Program-made: the position numbers and the translations under genes | DNA from: Dicaeum eximium | Lineage: Eukaryota; Chordata; Aves; Passeriformes; Dicaeidae | Direction: 5' to 3' | Assembly (NCBI GenBank): GCA_013396995.1 | Contig: VWZP01010561.1 | Coordinates: forward strand, 94,590 to 158,589 | Length of the DNA: 64,000 nt | Part shown: piece by piece, positions 40,901 through 51,267 of the stretch | How the letters are laid out: every line of letters starts with the position of its first letter | How positions within the stretch are numbered: the first letter of the stretch is position 1 | The notes under the pieces: generated by a model | Told to the model about the DNA's origin: nothing | Seen by the model: the letters and a program-made list of their open reading frames with translations, nothing else | The model's database searches: none

Positions 40901-41776
40901 GATGGGTTTAGAAGGAAATCAGATTCTGTGGATTCAGCTACCAAGGAAATCATTCCACAAAAAGTGTCTGTCCTTAGTCAGGCTGCTTTCCTCATCAAGG
41001 ATTCTCATGATAGCAGAGGGTAGCTGGTGAACACAAAAAAATTACCAAATTGTTTTTCTCTCTGACATGTAAGTGATGTCCCCTGCAAATCACAGTTCAA
41101 TGCAGGCAAGAGAGGCCTGTAACAATTTCAAGTTGAAGGTAGGTTTTCCAGAAGGCAAAACTCTGGGTTGATCCTGTATTATCTTCATGCTGGTTCTGTG
41201 TCAGTCCCCACCACCAAGCCTCACAGGACACAAGACCAAACACACATGACTAATAAGATGGTGAAGGATGCTTGTCTTTGCCTGTGAGCCACCACGCTCT
41301 GGAGGTCACTGCACAAGGTCACACTCTATTTACTCCAAGTGCCCACTCCAGTACATTGGACTTTGTGACCCAGAGTGTGGTCAGTGGACACAGCTGGGCA
41401 CTCTGAATGGCTCTGCTTTAACAATTGTAAGAGCAGTCAGTCAGGTGACCTTTTTCTACTTCTACTGTCAAATGGATTGCAGCGTGTCATGGTGTGCTTC
41501 CAGCCTGTTCAGAAACGGTGTCTGCTATTGTCCTGTTTCATCTGCTCCTGACCACACGGATGTTAGCTGGCTGAGAACTTTCTCTGAGTTACCCTCCTTC
41601 CTGGTACCTGGGTATGAGGAATATACCACTTGAAAACTCCCACAGAAGAAAAACATTTCTGAGGAAAACGGAAGTGACATTTTCTTTACTCTTTTGAACG
41701 TTTTACAAGGTCAAAGCAAAATGATCAGCCACAAAGTTTGAGAGTTCAAAAAAAGTGCCAAGAACACATTTACATG
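34954..41776. other. Mostly AT-rich noncoding DNA
   Basis: No recognised gene. Two stretches look more complex than their surroundings and could be conserved noncoding elements: about 35080-35260 and 40041-40215. A direct repeat of aactagagagag lies at 38775-38786 and 38802-38813. Confidence 0.5.
35580..35830. other. GC-rich block, unidentified
   Basis: GC content is clearly higher than the flanks, with runs such as ccccgcagcaccacctg and gggcaggtgcccatgcccc, the latter containing the near-palindrome gggcaggtgccc. Open frames exist on both strands at once, which is typical of GC-rich noncoding DNA. No repeat family, domain or splice pair was recognised. It could be a regulatory element or an unknown repeat. 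Confidence 0.4.
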
Positions 41777-41856
41777 GTAGAACTCATTGCCACGTGCCCC
41801 AGCATGCTGAGGAGGCCAGCAGGTGGATGAGTTCAATGGGGATTAGACAAATTAAT
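41777..41856 (+). mobile_element. Ancient CR1-like LINE 3' fragment
   Basis: The order of motifs (gtagaactcattgccac, then gctgaggaggcca, then gttcaatggggattagacaaatta) matches the 3' region of old amniote CR1 lineages familiar from turtles and other reptiles, in sense orientation. It differs from the younger avian CR1 tail seen elsewhere in the window. The match fades after about 41856. The call rests on memory of the family pattern and not on an alignment. Confidence 0.5.
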
Positions 41857-41881
41857 CACATCTGTTAAAATGGTGTTACAG

Positions 41882-41913
41882 TTTGGCAACTTCATGGCCA
41901 TGAAGTTGCCAAA
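41882..41913. repeat. Perfect 32-bp palindrome
   Basis: Two 16-base arms (tttggcaacttcatgg and its exact reverse complement) meet with no spacer, centred between 41897 and 41898. It starts about 25 bases after the ancient CR1-like fragment. A perfect palindrome this long is very unlikely by chance. It could come from a hairpin-templated mutation, a foldback element end, or a dyad protein site. Confidence 0.95.
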
Positions 41914-42491
41914 AAGTTGTTGTCACTGGAAGCAGAGGAGGCATTTCAGCAGAAAGATGTATGCATGTGTGTCATATTCGTGCTCCCTTTCCCTGAAGAA
42001 CTGCTTGTGGTCTATGGTGGGCACAAAATACTGGAAAAGGTGGATCCTTAAACTGCTCTAGTTATCAAGTGTCCAGTAGTTCTCCCTCCTACACCATTCT
42101 ATTCTCTTTGAAATGCTTTTGGGTTTGTGGCACTTGCCACCTACCTGTAAGGATGGGATCATACTGAAAGAAGTGATGATAAGAGGAAGGAACTATTTAT
42201 TTTCCCTCTTCTCCTGGGTGCTCCAGCCCAACGTGACCACCTCTACTCCAAAAAGGAGACATCCATTTTTAATACCTAAACATTCACAGTAATGCTTGTA
42301 ACTTCATAGGGGATGAAAGAAACATTTTTCTTCTATCCTTCTGTTTTTGAAATGTATTTGTAATCAGAAAAGGGAATTTTCACATATAAACCCCAGCACT
42401 GTTCAAGTGAGGATGATGTTTTGTAGATATTAAATTTGCAAAAATATTTGATTGATTAATTTGTGGATGAATTTTTAGTTGCTCCTTTGTT

Positions 42492-42545
42492 TCCAAGTAC
42501 TATGCTATTAATCCAAGTATCATGCTATTAATCCAAGTATCAGGC
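42492..42545 (+). repeat. Tandem repeat, 20-bp unit, about 2.7 copies
   Basis: Units begin tccaagtactatgctattaa, then tccaagtatcatgctattaa, then a partial copy that diverges after caggcatta. Units 1 and 2 differ at two positions. Confidence 0.95.
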
Positions 42546-44381
42546 ATTACTCAACTATGGGGCAGTGGAGACCTGAAGTTGAATTTCTTCAACTGTGTGG
42601 TTTGAGCAATAGAAAACTGCTGTGTTACACAAGAAACTGGTGGGTTGCTAGAGTCTTCTTATCTTTAGCTGTGAGGGCGTATCAGCAGCTTAATTAGAAC
42701 AACGTATATGGAATATTCAGAAAATACATAAGAAGTTTACTTTTAAGGGGTATCTAATCCACGGAAGTTGCTGTATGGCAGGAAATAATATTATCTGCAT
42801 TAAATGTAAGATCTTGTATATTATTCCATTTTAGTAAACATTTTTCCACTAATCACATCTATTCTGGTATATCTATGATGGCCATGACTCGTGGGACATT
42901 AATCATCAAATAAGGATCATCTTTTCAAGACTGGGATTGTAAATTTAGCATATGGAGCTAATTGGATTTGGGAACCAGAGCAGACAAGATTTGTTTCAGG
43001 GCTAGTGTGACAGTGGAGTTACATCATGCAGTTTTGTTTATCCAGTTGTGCTTGTGGAGCATTGAGCAGGAGTAAAATACTGCATTGGTTAAGCAGTAAG
43101 TGGTTAAACACAGCACTTACGCTTGCATGTTTTTTAAGTGGAATTTTCTGGAATGTCTTTTGAAGTGCCACAATGCCATCTACTGGCTCACATTTCTGTG
43201 TTTTTCCCAGAGGGGTGTTTCTTTTGTACACAGGCTTATATGTAAGGTTTTTACACAGTATTTTTGAATAGCAAAATAAACAAGCTGAGATAGAATGAGC
43301 AAAATAATTTTTGGATGCATATGTTTGTTAAAGGACATAATACATTATATACATTGAAGAATAATTTTGAATCTCTTACCAGTTAGTCTTGCTCTCCTTT
43401 TGTTTAAACTCTGGGATGATTAATACTGAAAGATTAAGGACAGATCTCTTCTTGGCATAATAGCTTGTGTGTAGTAGCTTCACTGTTTTCTGTTTATTGT
43501 CAGTCAGTTTCCCTTCTTTTTCCAATGTTTACATAATACAGAAAAATGGAAAGAAAATTAAGAAATATGTAAGGTGTCAAGCCACAGAAAGAGGAAAGTG
43601 CTGTATTAGAAATTATTTCAGACAGGATTCCTCACTGACAAATTCCTAGGTTCAGTCTATTCCCCATAACTGCCTCCTGTCTCTGCCTTCCCAACCCAAC
43701 ATGTGTTTAAATAGTCTTTTTAAGATTCATCAACAACCTTCCATTGACCAAAAACGCCACAGACTTTCTAACAACCATTATGGAGAAGTGTGTATTAGAA
43801 AATAATATTCAGCGTATCAGACTGCTCAAACTGTAAATGAGCAGCGGGCGATTGTAAGAAGTTTTATTAATTCTTGTTTTTCATCAGACTGACTAATATT
43901 ACTTATAGGAGTAGCCCTCTGTCTTCCATTTGCTGCCAACAGAAACAAGTGGACAAATATAAAAATAATTTTAAAAAACCAACACAGGAACTGTTGGTAC
44001 AGGTAGACACTGTTATTTTCTAGTTTCATTGCTGGGTTTTGCTTTAAGATATCTGGAGGGTTTCCTTATTAGTTGGTCATTCTGTTTGTCTTCATAAAAT
44101 ACTCTTCACTTTTAATTTGTTTTTCCCCTTCACATTCAGTTTTTTCCTAACAGAAGTCTTTCATAATCCTGCCTTTAGTCAGTCTAGTTAGGAGAAAAAG
44201 AAACATTGCTAATGGCTTGTAACAATTTGAATTGGTTTTTAATAGATTTGTAACTCACTGAAGCACAGCACCAGATCATTATTCAAAACAACAGAGCTAG
44301 AAAAAAATTTCCAGCAGTATCCTAGCCGGCCTATAATGAAGGTAAATTCGAACATCTGTGCCCTTCCTGGCCTTTTACCCT
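42546..44381. other. AT-rich noncoding DNA
   Basis: Nothing recognised in this stretch. Confidence 0.55.
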
Positions 44382-44465
44382 TTATCTCGCTGACATTCAT
44401 AAGGTCAAGTGGATCTTGCCAAGCCCGGTTTTTATCTGGTAGGAGCTGTATTTTGCTGACAGCTG
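44382..44465. promoter_or_regulatory. Candidate enhancer core (GATA/NKX2/TEAD/E-box motifs)
   Basis: Within 84 bases there are two TTATCT sites (GATA family, 44382 and 44432), ACATTCA (TEAD/MCAT-like, 44393), TCAAGTGG (matches the NKX2 consensus, 44405) and CAGCTG (E-box, 44460), followed by a CACGTCAG half-CRE-like sequence at about 44478. Such combinations occur in heart and smooth-muscle enhancers. The motifs are seen directly; an enhancer role is inferred only, since each motif is short and common. The CpG-rich patch immediately to the right adds context. Confidence 0.25.
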
Positions 44466-44635
44466 CAGAGCCCCTGCACGTCAGTGTGTGTGTGCTGGTG
44501 GAAGAGCCCCTGTGCTTTTGAAGGGAAGGTGTCTGTGTGCTCAAGTCAGAGCTTGTTTGGGGCAGTGGGTTACTGCCCTGCAGCTGGTGGGCTGTAATCG
44601 GGAGCAGTGAAGCTGAAATGATCCTGCTTGGCACC

Positions 44636-44875
44636 CGCGTTGGCTTTGTCACGTAAATGATCCGTGTCAGAGAGGGTGGCCGGGGAGTGCAACTCGTTGG
44701 CCGCTCGGGCTTCCCGCTCGGTGCTAAACAAGCACCCAGCTGCTGCATGGGAGCTGTGCCGAGGGGAAAGCCCTCGGTGCTGCATCCATCACTCTGCTGC
44801 TCGGCTTTGGCCGGGGTGTTTGGGGGAGGAATACTCCACTCCGACATGTGCACAGGAACAGACGTTGCTCCCTGC
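44636..44875. other. CpG-enriched patch inside AT-rich DNA
   Basis: About 15 CpG dinucleotides fall in roughly 240 bases (for example ccgctcgggcttcccgctcg at 44701-44720), while neighbouring DNA has almost none. That is too small for a classical CpG island, but it suggests an unmethylated regulatory element or promoter. The elevated GC produces open frames on both strands, including a 204-codon minus-strand frame (44239-44853) rich in Ser, Thr and Pro with no family signature. Confidence 0.45.
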
Positions 44876-45875
44876 CTGTCTTTGGAATAAGAGCTAACCT
44901 CCCACTCCTAATTATTATCTGTGCTGCAAAATACTAGGGCAAGCCTCTGCTTAGTGGGACATTAAATAAGGGAGGACTGGCAAAACCAGAAGAGCAAACA
45001 GGTTGATTTTATACCACATCTTCCATTACAATCTCTTTTTCTTTTTCTTCTTTGAACTGTCCTGTGCTATTGCAAAGAAGGAAGAACTAATTAGGCTAGT
45101 TGCTGAAAGTGTTTTGCCACCCACACTACTGAAAAGAACTCTTTGTACAGAATTAGCTCTTACCAGCTGTGCTAAATCCAGTAATTTATCTTTGCCAAAA
45201 AAAAAAAAATGCTGCTTTAGTTTAGTCCAATTAAACAAGTTAATGTAAGCTATACCCTATATCCACACAAACACGGACATCTCCTGCTCAAAAGCTGCAG
45301 GGTTTGCAAATAATTCTTTTCTCCCTCGTTAATTTTTCTTACTGTTTGTAAAAAGGGCTGGCTGGAGGAGCACTGGGAATAACCCATTTGTGTGTGGAGC
45401 TGGCTGAGTGTGAGCTGTCCCCCTGAAGAGCAGTGTGATGGGAGGACACCCACCTACCTCAGCTTGGGCAGGTTGGAGCACAAGGGCTCGGCTTTGGCTC
45501 GGTGTGGTGCTGCAGGGGATGTTTGCCTTGGCACTGAGAGGCAAGGGGAGCAATTCCTGCCCCAGGGAAGAGGCTGTAGGAAGTCAGAAGCCTACCTGCC
45601 CTCACCTGGAGTAACTTCAAGAGGAACAGAGGGGTTCACAGTGTTTGAGGTTATGGCTCCGCAGAGGTTGCGTAATCAAGTAGATCAAAGTCATGTTTTT
45701 TGACTGGGGTGTTGGTTTGGAAACTGAGCTGGACCTGAGACTGATTTCAAGGTGACTCTGGCACAGTGGATAGCAAGTGAGACCTCTCAGACCCAAACAT
45801 TGACTGAAATTCAACAAATCCATCCTCAGTGCTAAAACATCAGTGTCCTTTTCTTCTCATTGGCCTCCTACTCAG

Positions 45876-46057
45876 GTTTTTTAAGAGTGTGGACAGTCCA
45901 GGCAATGAGGTTTTTTGTATGGCTTTCACTGGAACTGTTCCAAAAGAGGGGAGGGAAAGAAAAATGCTCTTTGAAGCTTGGAGGTTTGGTGATAGTAAAC
46001 CAAGAATGATGGCTGAGCAAGAAAATAGAAATCTTTGGATATCCTCCATCACAGAAA
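45876..46057 (+). other. Candidate coding exon, unidentified
   Basis: An excellent acceptor (ttctcattggcctcctactcag) precedes 60 open codons that end at a plausible donor (AAA|GTAAGA). The inferred peptide is mixed and charged (contains EGRERKMLFEAWRFGDSKP). It enters in phase 2 and leaves in phase 1. The minus strand is also open across the same bases, which lowers its value as evidence of coding. No family was recognised. Confidence 0.15.
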
Positions 46058-46358
46058 GTAAGATAAACAAGGAAATTATCTTTATTATTTTGTCAGGAAC
46101 AGATGACTGTAGTTTAGTAATCTGTAAGAATTTTGCCAAAAAAGGGAAGTCTTTTTAACACAGAAAAATAAAAATTTATTTCTGTACTGATACACTTAGA
46201 GACCTCCTAAACACTGCAGTAGGGACTTGACATGTATTTGCCTCGATGGGGTGCTCCTTCCTGGGCGAAGATGCAGATTGAATCAAAAACATCCAATACA
46301 AAATTTATCCTTGTAAATACAGCTATATTTTCTAAAGATAAATTCAATCTGTTATTGC

Positions 46359-46395
46359 TGCCCTTTCAAATTTAATTTTGTAATTTGAATGGGCA
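46359..46395. repeat. Near-perfect hairpin, 14-nt arms, 9-nt loop
   Basis: The left arm begins tgccctttcaaatt and the right arm pairs with it at 13 of 14 positions, around the AT-only-plus-G loop taattttgt. The surrounding 46300-46440 also looks non-random, with homeodomain-like TAAT cores. It is too short for a microRNA precursor, and a dyad protein site or MITE remnant are options. Confidence 0.9.
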
Positions 46396-49300
46396 CAGAG
46401 AAAAGCCCAGCCTGTAATCACATCTGAGGTGTATATAAGGTGACATCAGTGCAGAAGAAGAGACATGTTGGAACCTTAAACTAAATTGTTCCTCATATAA
46501 AATTAAGTTTAATCCTTGGTTATAGCCTTCTTAGAGGACAGGGGAAAATAAATTTTCTCTGTCTTTTATGTCTTGGAAAATTGTCTATGTTACGGAATTA
46601 ACTTTTTCTTCCGTGAAACACTAAAGGCCTTGTTACTTTAAAATGCTAATAAAGCACCTGTCAGTTTTACAAAATGCAATGTACCTGGTGCCCTCCTGTA
46701 ACCAGCACCAGGAATTTGGTAAGGATAGTTTGGAGTTTTGAAGAAGATATATCATCACCAAATAATTAAACTATGGCTAACATCCATTCAAATTCAAAAT
46801 TCAGCAGGTCACTATGTCTTTCACATTCCCAAACATAGCTTCATAGTTTCAGTAGCTGATTAAAAGGCTTTTTTTTTAAACATTCTTCTGGCTCAAAGGA
46901 CATTCATAAAACAGAAAATTTAAATTGCTAGGTTAAACAATATTACAGTTCTGAGTCACCTGAACTTTTCCCCATTATGTTTGGTGGTTTGGATAAGATC
47001 AGAGTAAATAAAGAAAACAAATCCAAGTTTATTTAGTTAATATGATATTCCCTAACCAAATGTACACAGTGTGTTACACTAGAAAGGAAAAATATTCAAT
47101 GCATGTTTCTGTAATAGGTGATTGTGCCAAACTGCCTTAATTGATGCAGTTTTCCTGCTAGCTGCAGGTAATTCTTTTGTTTAAGTAAGTAATCGAAGAT
47201 CTGAGCTGTGAGAGTAATTATACATCTCTGTACTTCTGCTACATATACTTTCTATAATATATTGGGCAGGAGGCTGCAGAGAGAGGTAGCTCCCACAGGA
47301 GAGTCCTCAAGCATAATACATGTTGTGTACTTGTTATCCATTTGTCTCATGGAGTTATTACTGCAGGTGTTTCTGCAGCCTCACACTTTGGTACTGCAGA
47401 TACTGAGAAAGCTGCTTGTTCAGAAAAATCAAAGTGAAAGTGTAGCAAATGTGCACAGGGGACAGCTGTGCTGTGTAAGTTACTACAGGGGTGAACTCTG
47501 AATGGACGTGAGCACAGGCCCAGCTAGGAGCAGAACAGCTGCTGGCTTCAAAAGCAGGGGTGACCCAACATTTTCCATGCTGCCAAACCAAATGCTTTTT
47601 CTGGAGCCATCAGCATTGCTGTGCGCCACAGCATTTTCTTCACTGAAATATCAGCAGCTTTGGCTGTTCCCACCACTCTGGGCTTGCTCACTTCTGTGCT
47701 GCTTTTGATCTGTGTCAGCTCCAACATCTTCTCTGGCATGTTTCTTGTATGCATCTTCCCAGAACTACATCCAGCCAGTCCTGCTCTTCAGTCCCTGCTA
47801 TCTTGGTACCTGCTGTCTTAAAGTGTCTTAGCTCCTGAAGTTCAGCATTTCCCAAGGAACATACTTGATGTGCTTTTTCCCTTGCACTTATTTATGTACT
47901 GTTCGCTTAAAAATATGGTGAAGACAAAGCTTTTCAAGGCTTTAAACAATCATTATTTAGACAAGGAAACCTCAGTTAAAAACAGAGAAAGTCCATGTAC
48001 CATTTGCTGCTCTGGAACTTTCTCTGAGTTTGAGTGGTTTGGGACAAAAATCAGGTATTTTCAGGAACTGGAAGAGAAAATAAATGTAGAAGGTGATGAG
48101 CATTATTAAAATAAAAAAGGCAGAGAGGTACAGGTGGATAAGTCATTTTCTGAAAGACATTGATCTACAAACATACATCTTTGTGTAACTGTTTAGCAGC
48201 TCTCCCCACCAGCCAAGTTCCCCAGTTTACATGACTAAATCAGACTAAAGATGATTTTTTCAGTACATTGCATTTATGGCATCTGACTTTAAATACAAAC
48301 GTTGTAAAAGGTGGTCTTTAAATTATGATTGTTGTCATAATGTTGTGGCAGCTTATTTTAGTACTGCAGTAGTTCACAGTATGAAAGTTTATTAGGGCTA
48401 CAGAATAACTTGATCACATTACTCAGTAAGCATATTTAATGTCTGGTTATAATGACTACATTTTCTTCACTGTTCTATTCCAAAAGTCTCTTAGAAGTAG
48501 TGATCCAAGAAAATACTGAAGAGTAAAATATTTTCATTTAATAATGGCAATTTAGGTTTTGTATGTATTGTGGAGTTAGTGTCTCTGCAATACACAAACA
48601 TTACAGCACTTTCGTGGACCTAGTGCAGAATGTGTGTTTTGTGACAGTGGCTGTTGTATTATACTACTGACAAAAGTAAGGCAGGCACTCACATTGGCAT
48701 TGATGAATTCTGCTTATGTAGTTGCTGCAAAACATAGGGTCCTCTGTGAATGGTCTGGGTATTTACATACCAAATGTCTCAGCATTACTAGACTACCTGT
48801 TACACCACACTCAGCACAATGTTATCCAGGTCTTTGTCTCTGTATTTTCAAGTACTAATGTTTTATATTCCTTTCCTTGCCACACTCAGCATCTTAACTG
48901 AGTGATTTTTCTCTTCTTCATGCTATATTGAGAAAAGATCAGGCTGTATTAGGTTTTTTCCCTTTACCCACATGGGATTGACTCTTTAGAAGATCTGCTT
49001 CTGTGTTTGGCTTTTTGAGGAGTTTGAGCTGGTCTGTGAAGGTCGAGGCTTTCTATTCAAATGCAAGAGAAAAAGCAAGCTGCTGAAATAACATTAGCAG
49101 GTAACAAATAGGTGGAGAGGAGAGGTGGGAACCTGGAGATTGCCAAGATGATGAAAGTATGAGAAGATCACAGAGCATTACATCTGCAGACCTGCTTCTT
49201 CCTTGGATGTGTATTGTACCAAAACTTCACCTGGCTGTTTAAGCCCAAAATCAGTCACTGCTTGCTTTCCTGCGGCCCACTCTCTGCCATCTTTGTAACG

Positions 49301-49484
49301 TGACCTTTGCAATAGCAGGGGGTTGGTTCTTCCCCTTTGCAGCCATCTGCTGTTGCACCCTGCATGCTTTTGAGATGCTTTCTTGTCATGCTCCTTTCTA
49401 TCTGCAGGCTGAATGGCTTGCCGGAAACGAGAGAAGTGAAACTGTGACCTTACTGAAGGACCACATCATCTGGTCCCCCTGACT
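46396..49484. other. AT-rich noncoding DNA
   Basis: No recognised gene or repeat apart from the exon-like interval at 47367-47474. Confidence 0.5.
47367..47474 (+). other. Candidate coding exon, weak
   Basis: An acceptor (cattactgcag-type, with a moderate pyrimidine tract) and a strong donor (TGT|GTAAGT) enclose 36 open codons in phase 0 at both ends. The phase does not join directly to the exit phase of the candidate at 45876-46057, so the two cannot be neighbouring exons of one reading frame. No protein family was recognised. Confidence 0.12.
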
Positions 49485-49546
49485 TTCACAGAATCAAACA
49501 ACAACCCAGGCTGGAAGGGGCTTGAAGGATTCCCATTTTGCTTTCT
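49485..49546 (-). mobile_element. CR1 LINE 3' scrap, antisense
   Basis: The plus strand reads ttcacagaatc, then a spacer, then cccaggctggaaggggcttg and aaggattccc, matching the reverse complement of the CR1 terminal tail. About 60 degraded bases remain. Confidence 0.55.
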
Positions 49547-51248
49547 CTGATGAGGGCCCTTGTTACTTCAAGCTACATCAAGTGTAGCTATCTGGAGCCA
49601 AGGCCATGTCTGTCATGCCCATGTTGTCTATAAGGACAGTTGCATTTTGTGTAATTTTAAGAAAAATGGGCTCTCTCAACTGCAAAATCATAACTGTTTA
49701 AAAAGAAGAAACCCTTGCTATTTTAGATCACTATATACAAAATACACAGGAATATATATGCTTACAGTATTTTATGTGTAAATCATTGCTGGAACAGATA
49801 AGATCCTCTGCTCTTTTCACTGAAGAGTATCTCTTTAGGGAGGCCCACAGAATAAATTAGTGAGAGTGTTAAATAAATACATCATCCTGTTTCTGATAGG
49901 CCAAATGAAGCTGTTCAAGATAAAGTGCATATGATTCTAACAAAATTACATAATTTATCATTATTAAGAGAAATAACTCTCAGACACAGTCTCGCCTATT
50001 AGCTGTCTTACTTTACTTCACACCTTTGTGAAAGCCTGACAAATGGTAGCAATAAATTAATATTTCCTGCCTTTTCAAAAGCTTCATGTAGCAGTGGTTG
50101 TAGGATATGTTATGGCACAAAGAAACACAGAAAACAGCATTTGCAAAGCACAGGCTTACAGAAGTAGAATACACAATAGTTCTAACTTCTCAGCTCTGTG
50201 CTTTCCTTCACTTCCTTTCCCATTCTGTGTAGACAAATGGAATCAATTAAAATAAGGGAAATGTCTCCAAAATAATTTTTTTCTACATTGATTCCAGCTC
50301 TGGAGAGCTGGAATAACCTATGTGTTTAAGGAGCCAAATGCAGTTTTTCAACATTCTTTCCCAAGTAAAAATAAATAAGGCTGCTGCTGCAGCATTTAAT
50401 TCCAACACAAAGATTTGGCAAGGAACTGAAGTTATTGATGAGGTTTTGGTTCCATTGGAGTTGTATTAATTACTGTGTACCACACTGGTGTGTTTATTAT
50501 TGCAGTAAAAGATAATTTCAAAAATGGCTGTCCATATTAATTTTAAAACAAACGAAAACCATAAAACTGACCTTAGTAAATATGAAAAATTTATTATAAA
50601 GTGTGCTGTGTATAGCATATCCAATTTTGGGTGTGTGGGAGAAAAGGTGATGCTTCTTAAGAATAATAACGACTTCACTTAAATTTGCAACAGGATTGCA
50701 AATTGGTTGGCATCATCTACTAGGAAAGACTCTAGGTAAACAACTTAAAAGACTGTTGCCAGCTCTTAAAATAACCTTTATTCTTATACAGTTCTATTCT
50801 TGTCAGCATTCATTTAAGATGCATTTACAGTCACTGTGCCAGAAAATATCAATGTGGAAGTTCTTCGTGCAGTGCTAGAGGCCCAGATTAGCAGCCATAA
50901 ATGCAATATTATGTGACTGTGGTGTCATCAGGGATTTTTCTTCCTAGTTAAGATTCAGTAGTGTGCCCATGAGATACACCTGTCAACTTCCTAGGTGCAA
51001 CAGGAAAAAAAAGCCCTGATTTTATATGTATGTGTGTGTGTTTGTGTATGGTATAAATATATTAATACACAGGACTTTTTCCTTCTTCTCCATAGTAAAG
51101 AACCATGAAAATGTATATGTTTATATGTGATCTGTAATAAGGTAACCATTTCTTGCCTGCAAATTTGTAAGAAAAGAGAGAAAATGGCTATGTTTATTAT
51201 TTAGACATTGGTATTTTTCATATACTTATGCATGTGAATATAACAACC

Positions 51249-51267
51249 TATATATATATATATATAT
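51249..51267. repeat. (TA)n microsatellite
   Basis: About nine and a half TA units, uninterrupted. Confidence 0.95.

Noticed and set aside
41268..41633. 121-codon plus-strand frame just upstream of the ancient CR1 piece
   Set aside because: Considered as a remnant of CR1 ORF2, but no reverse-transcriptase motif is visible.
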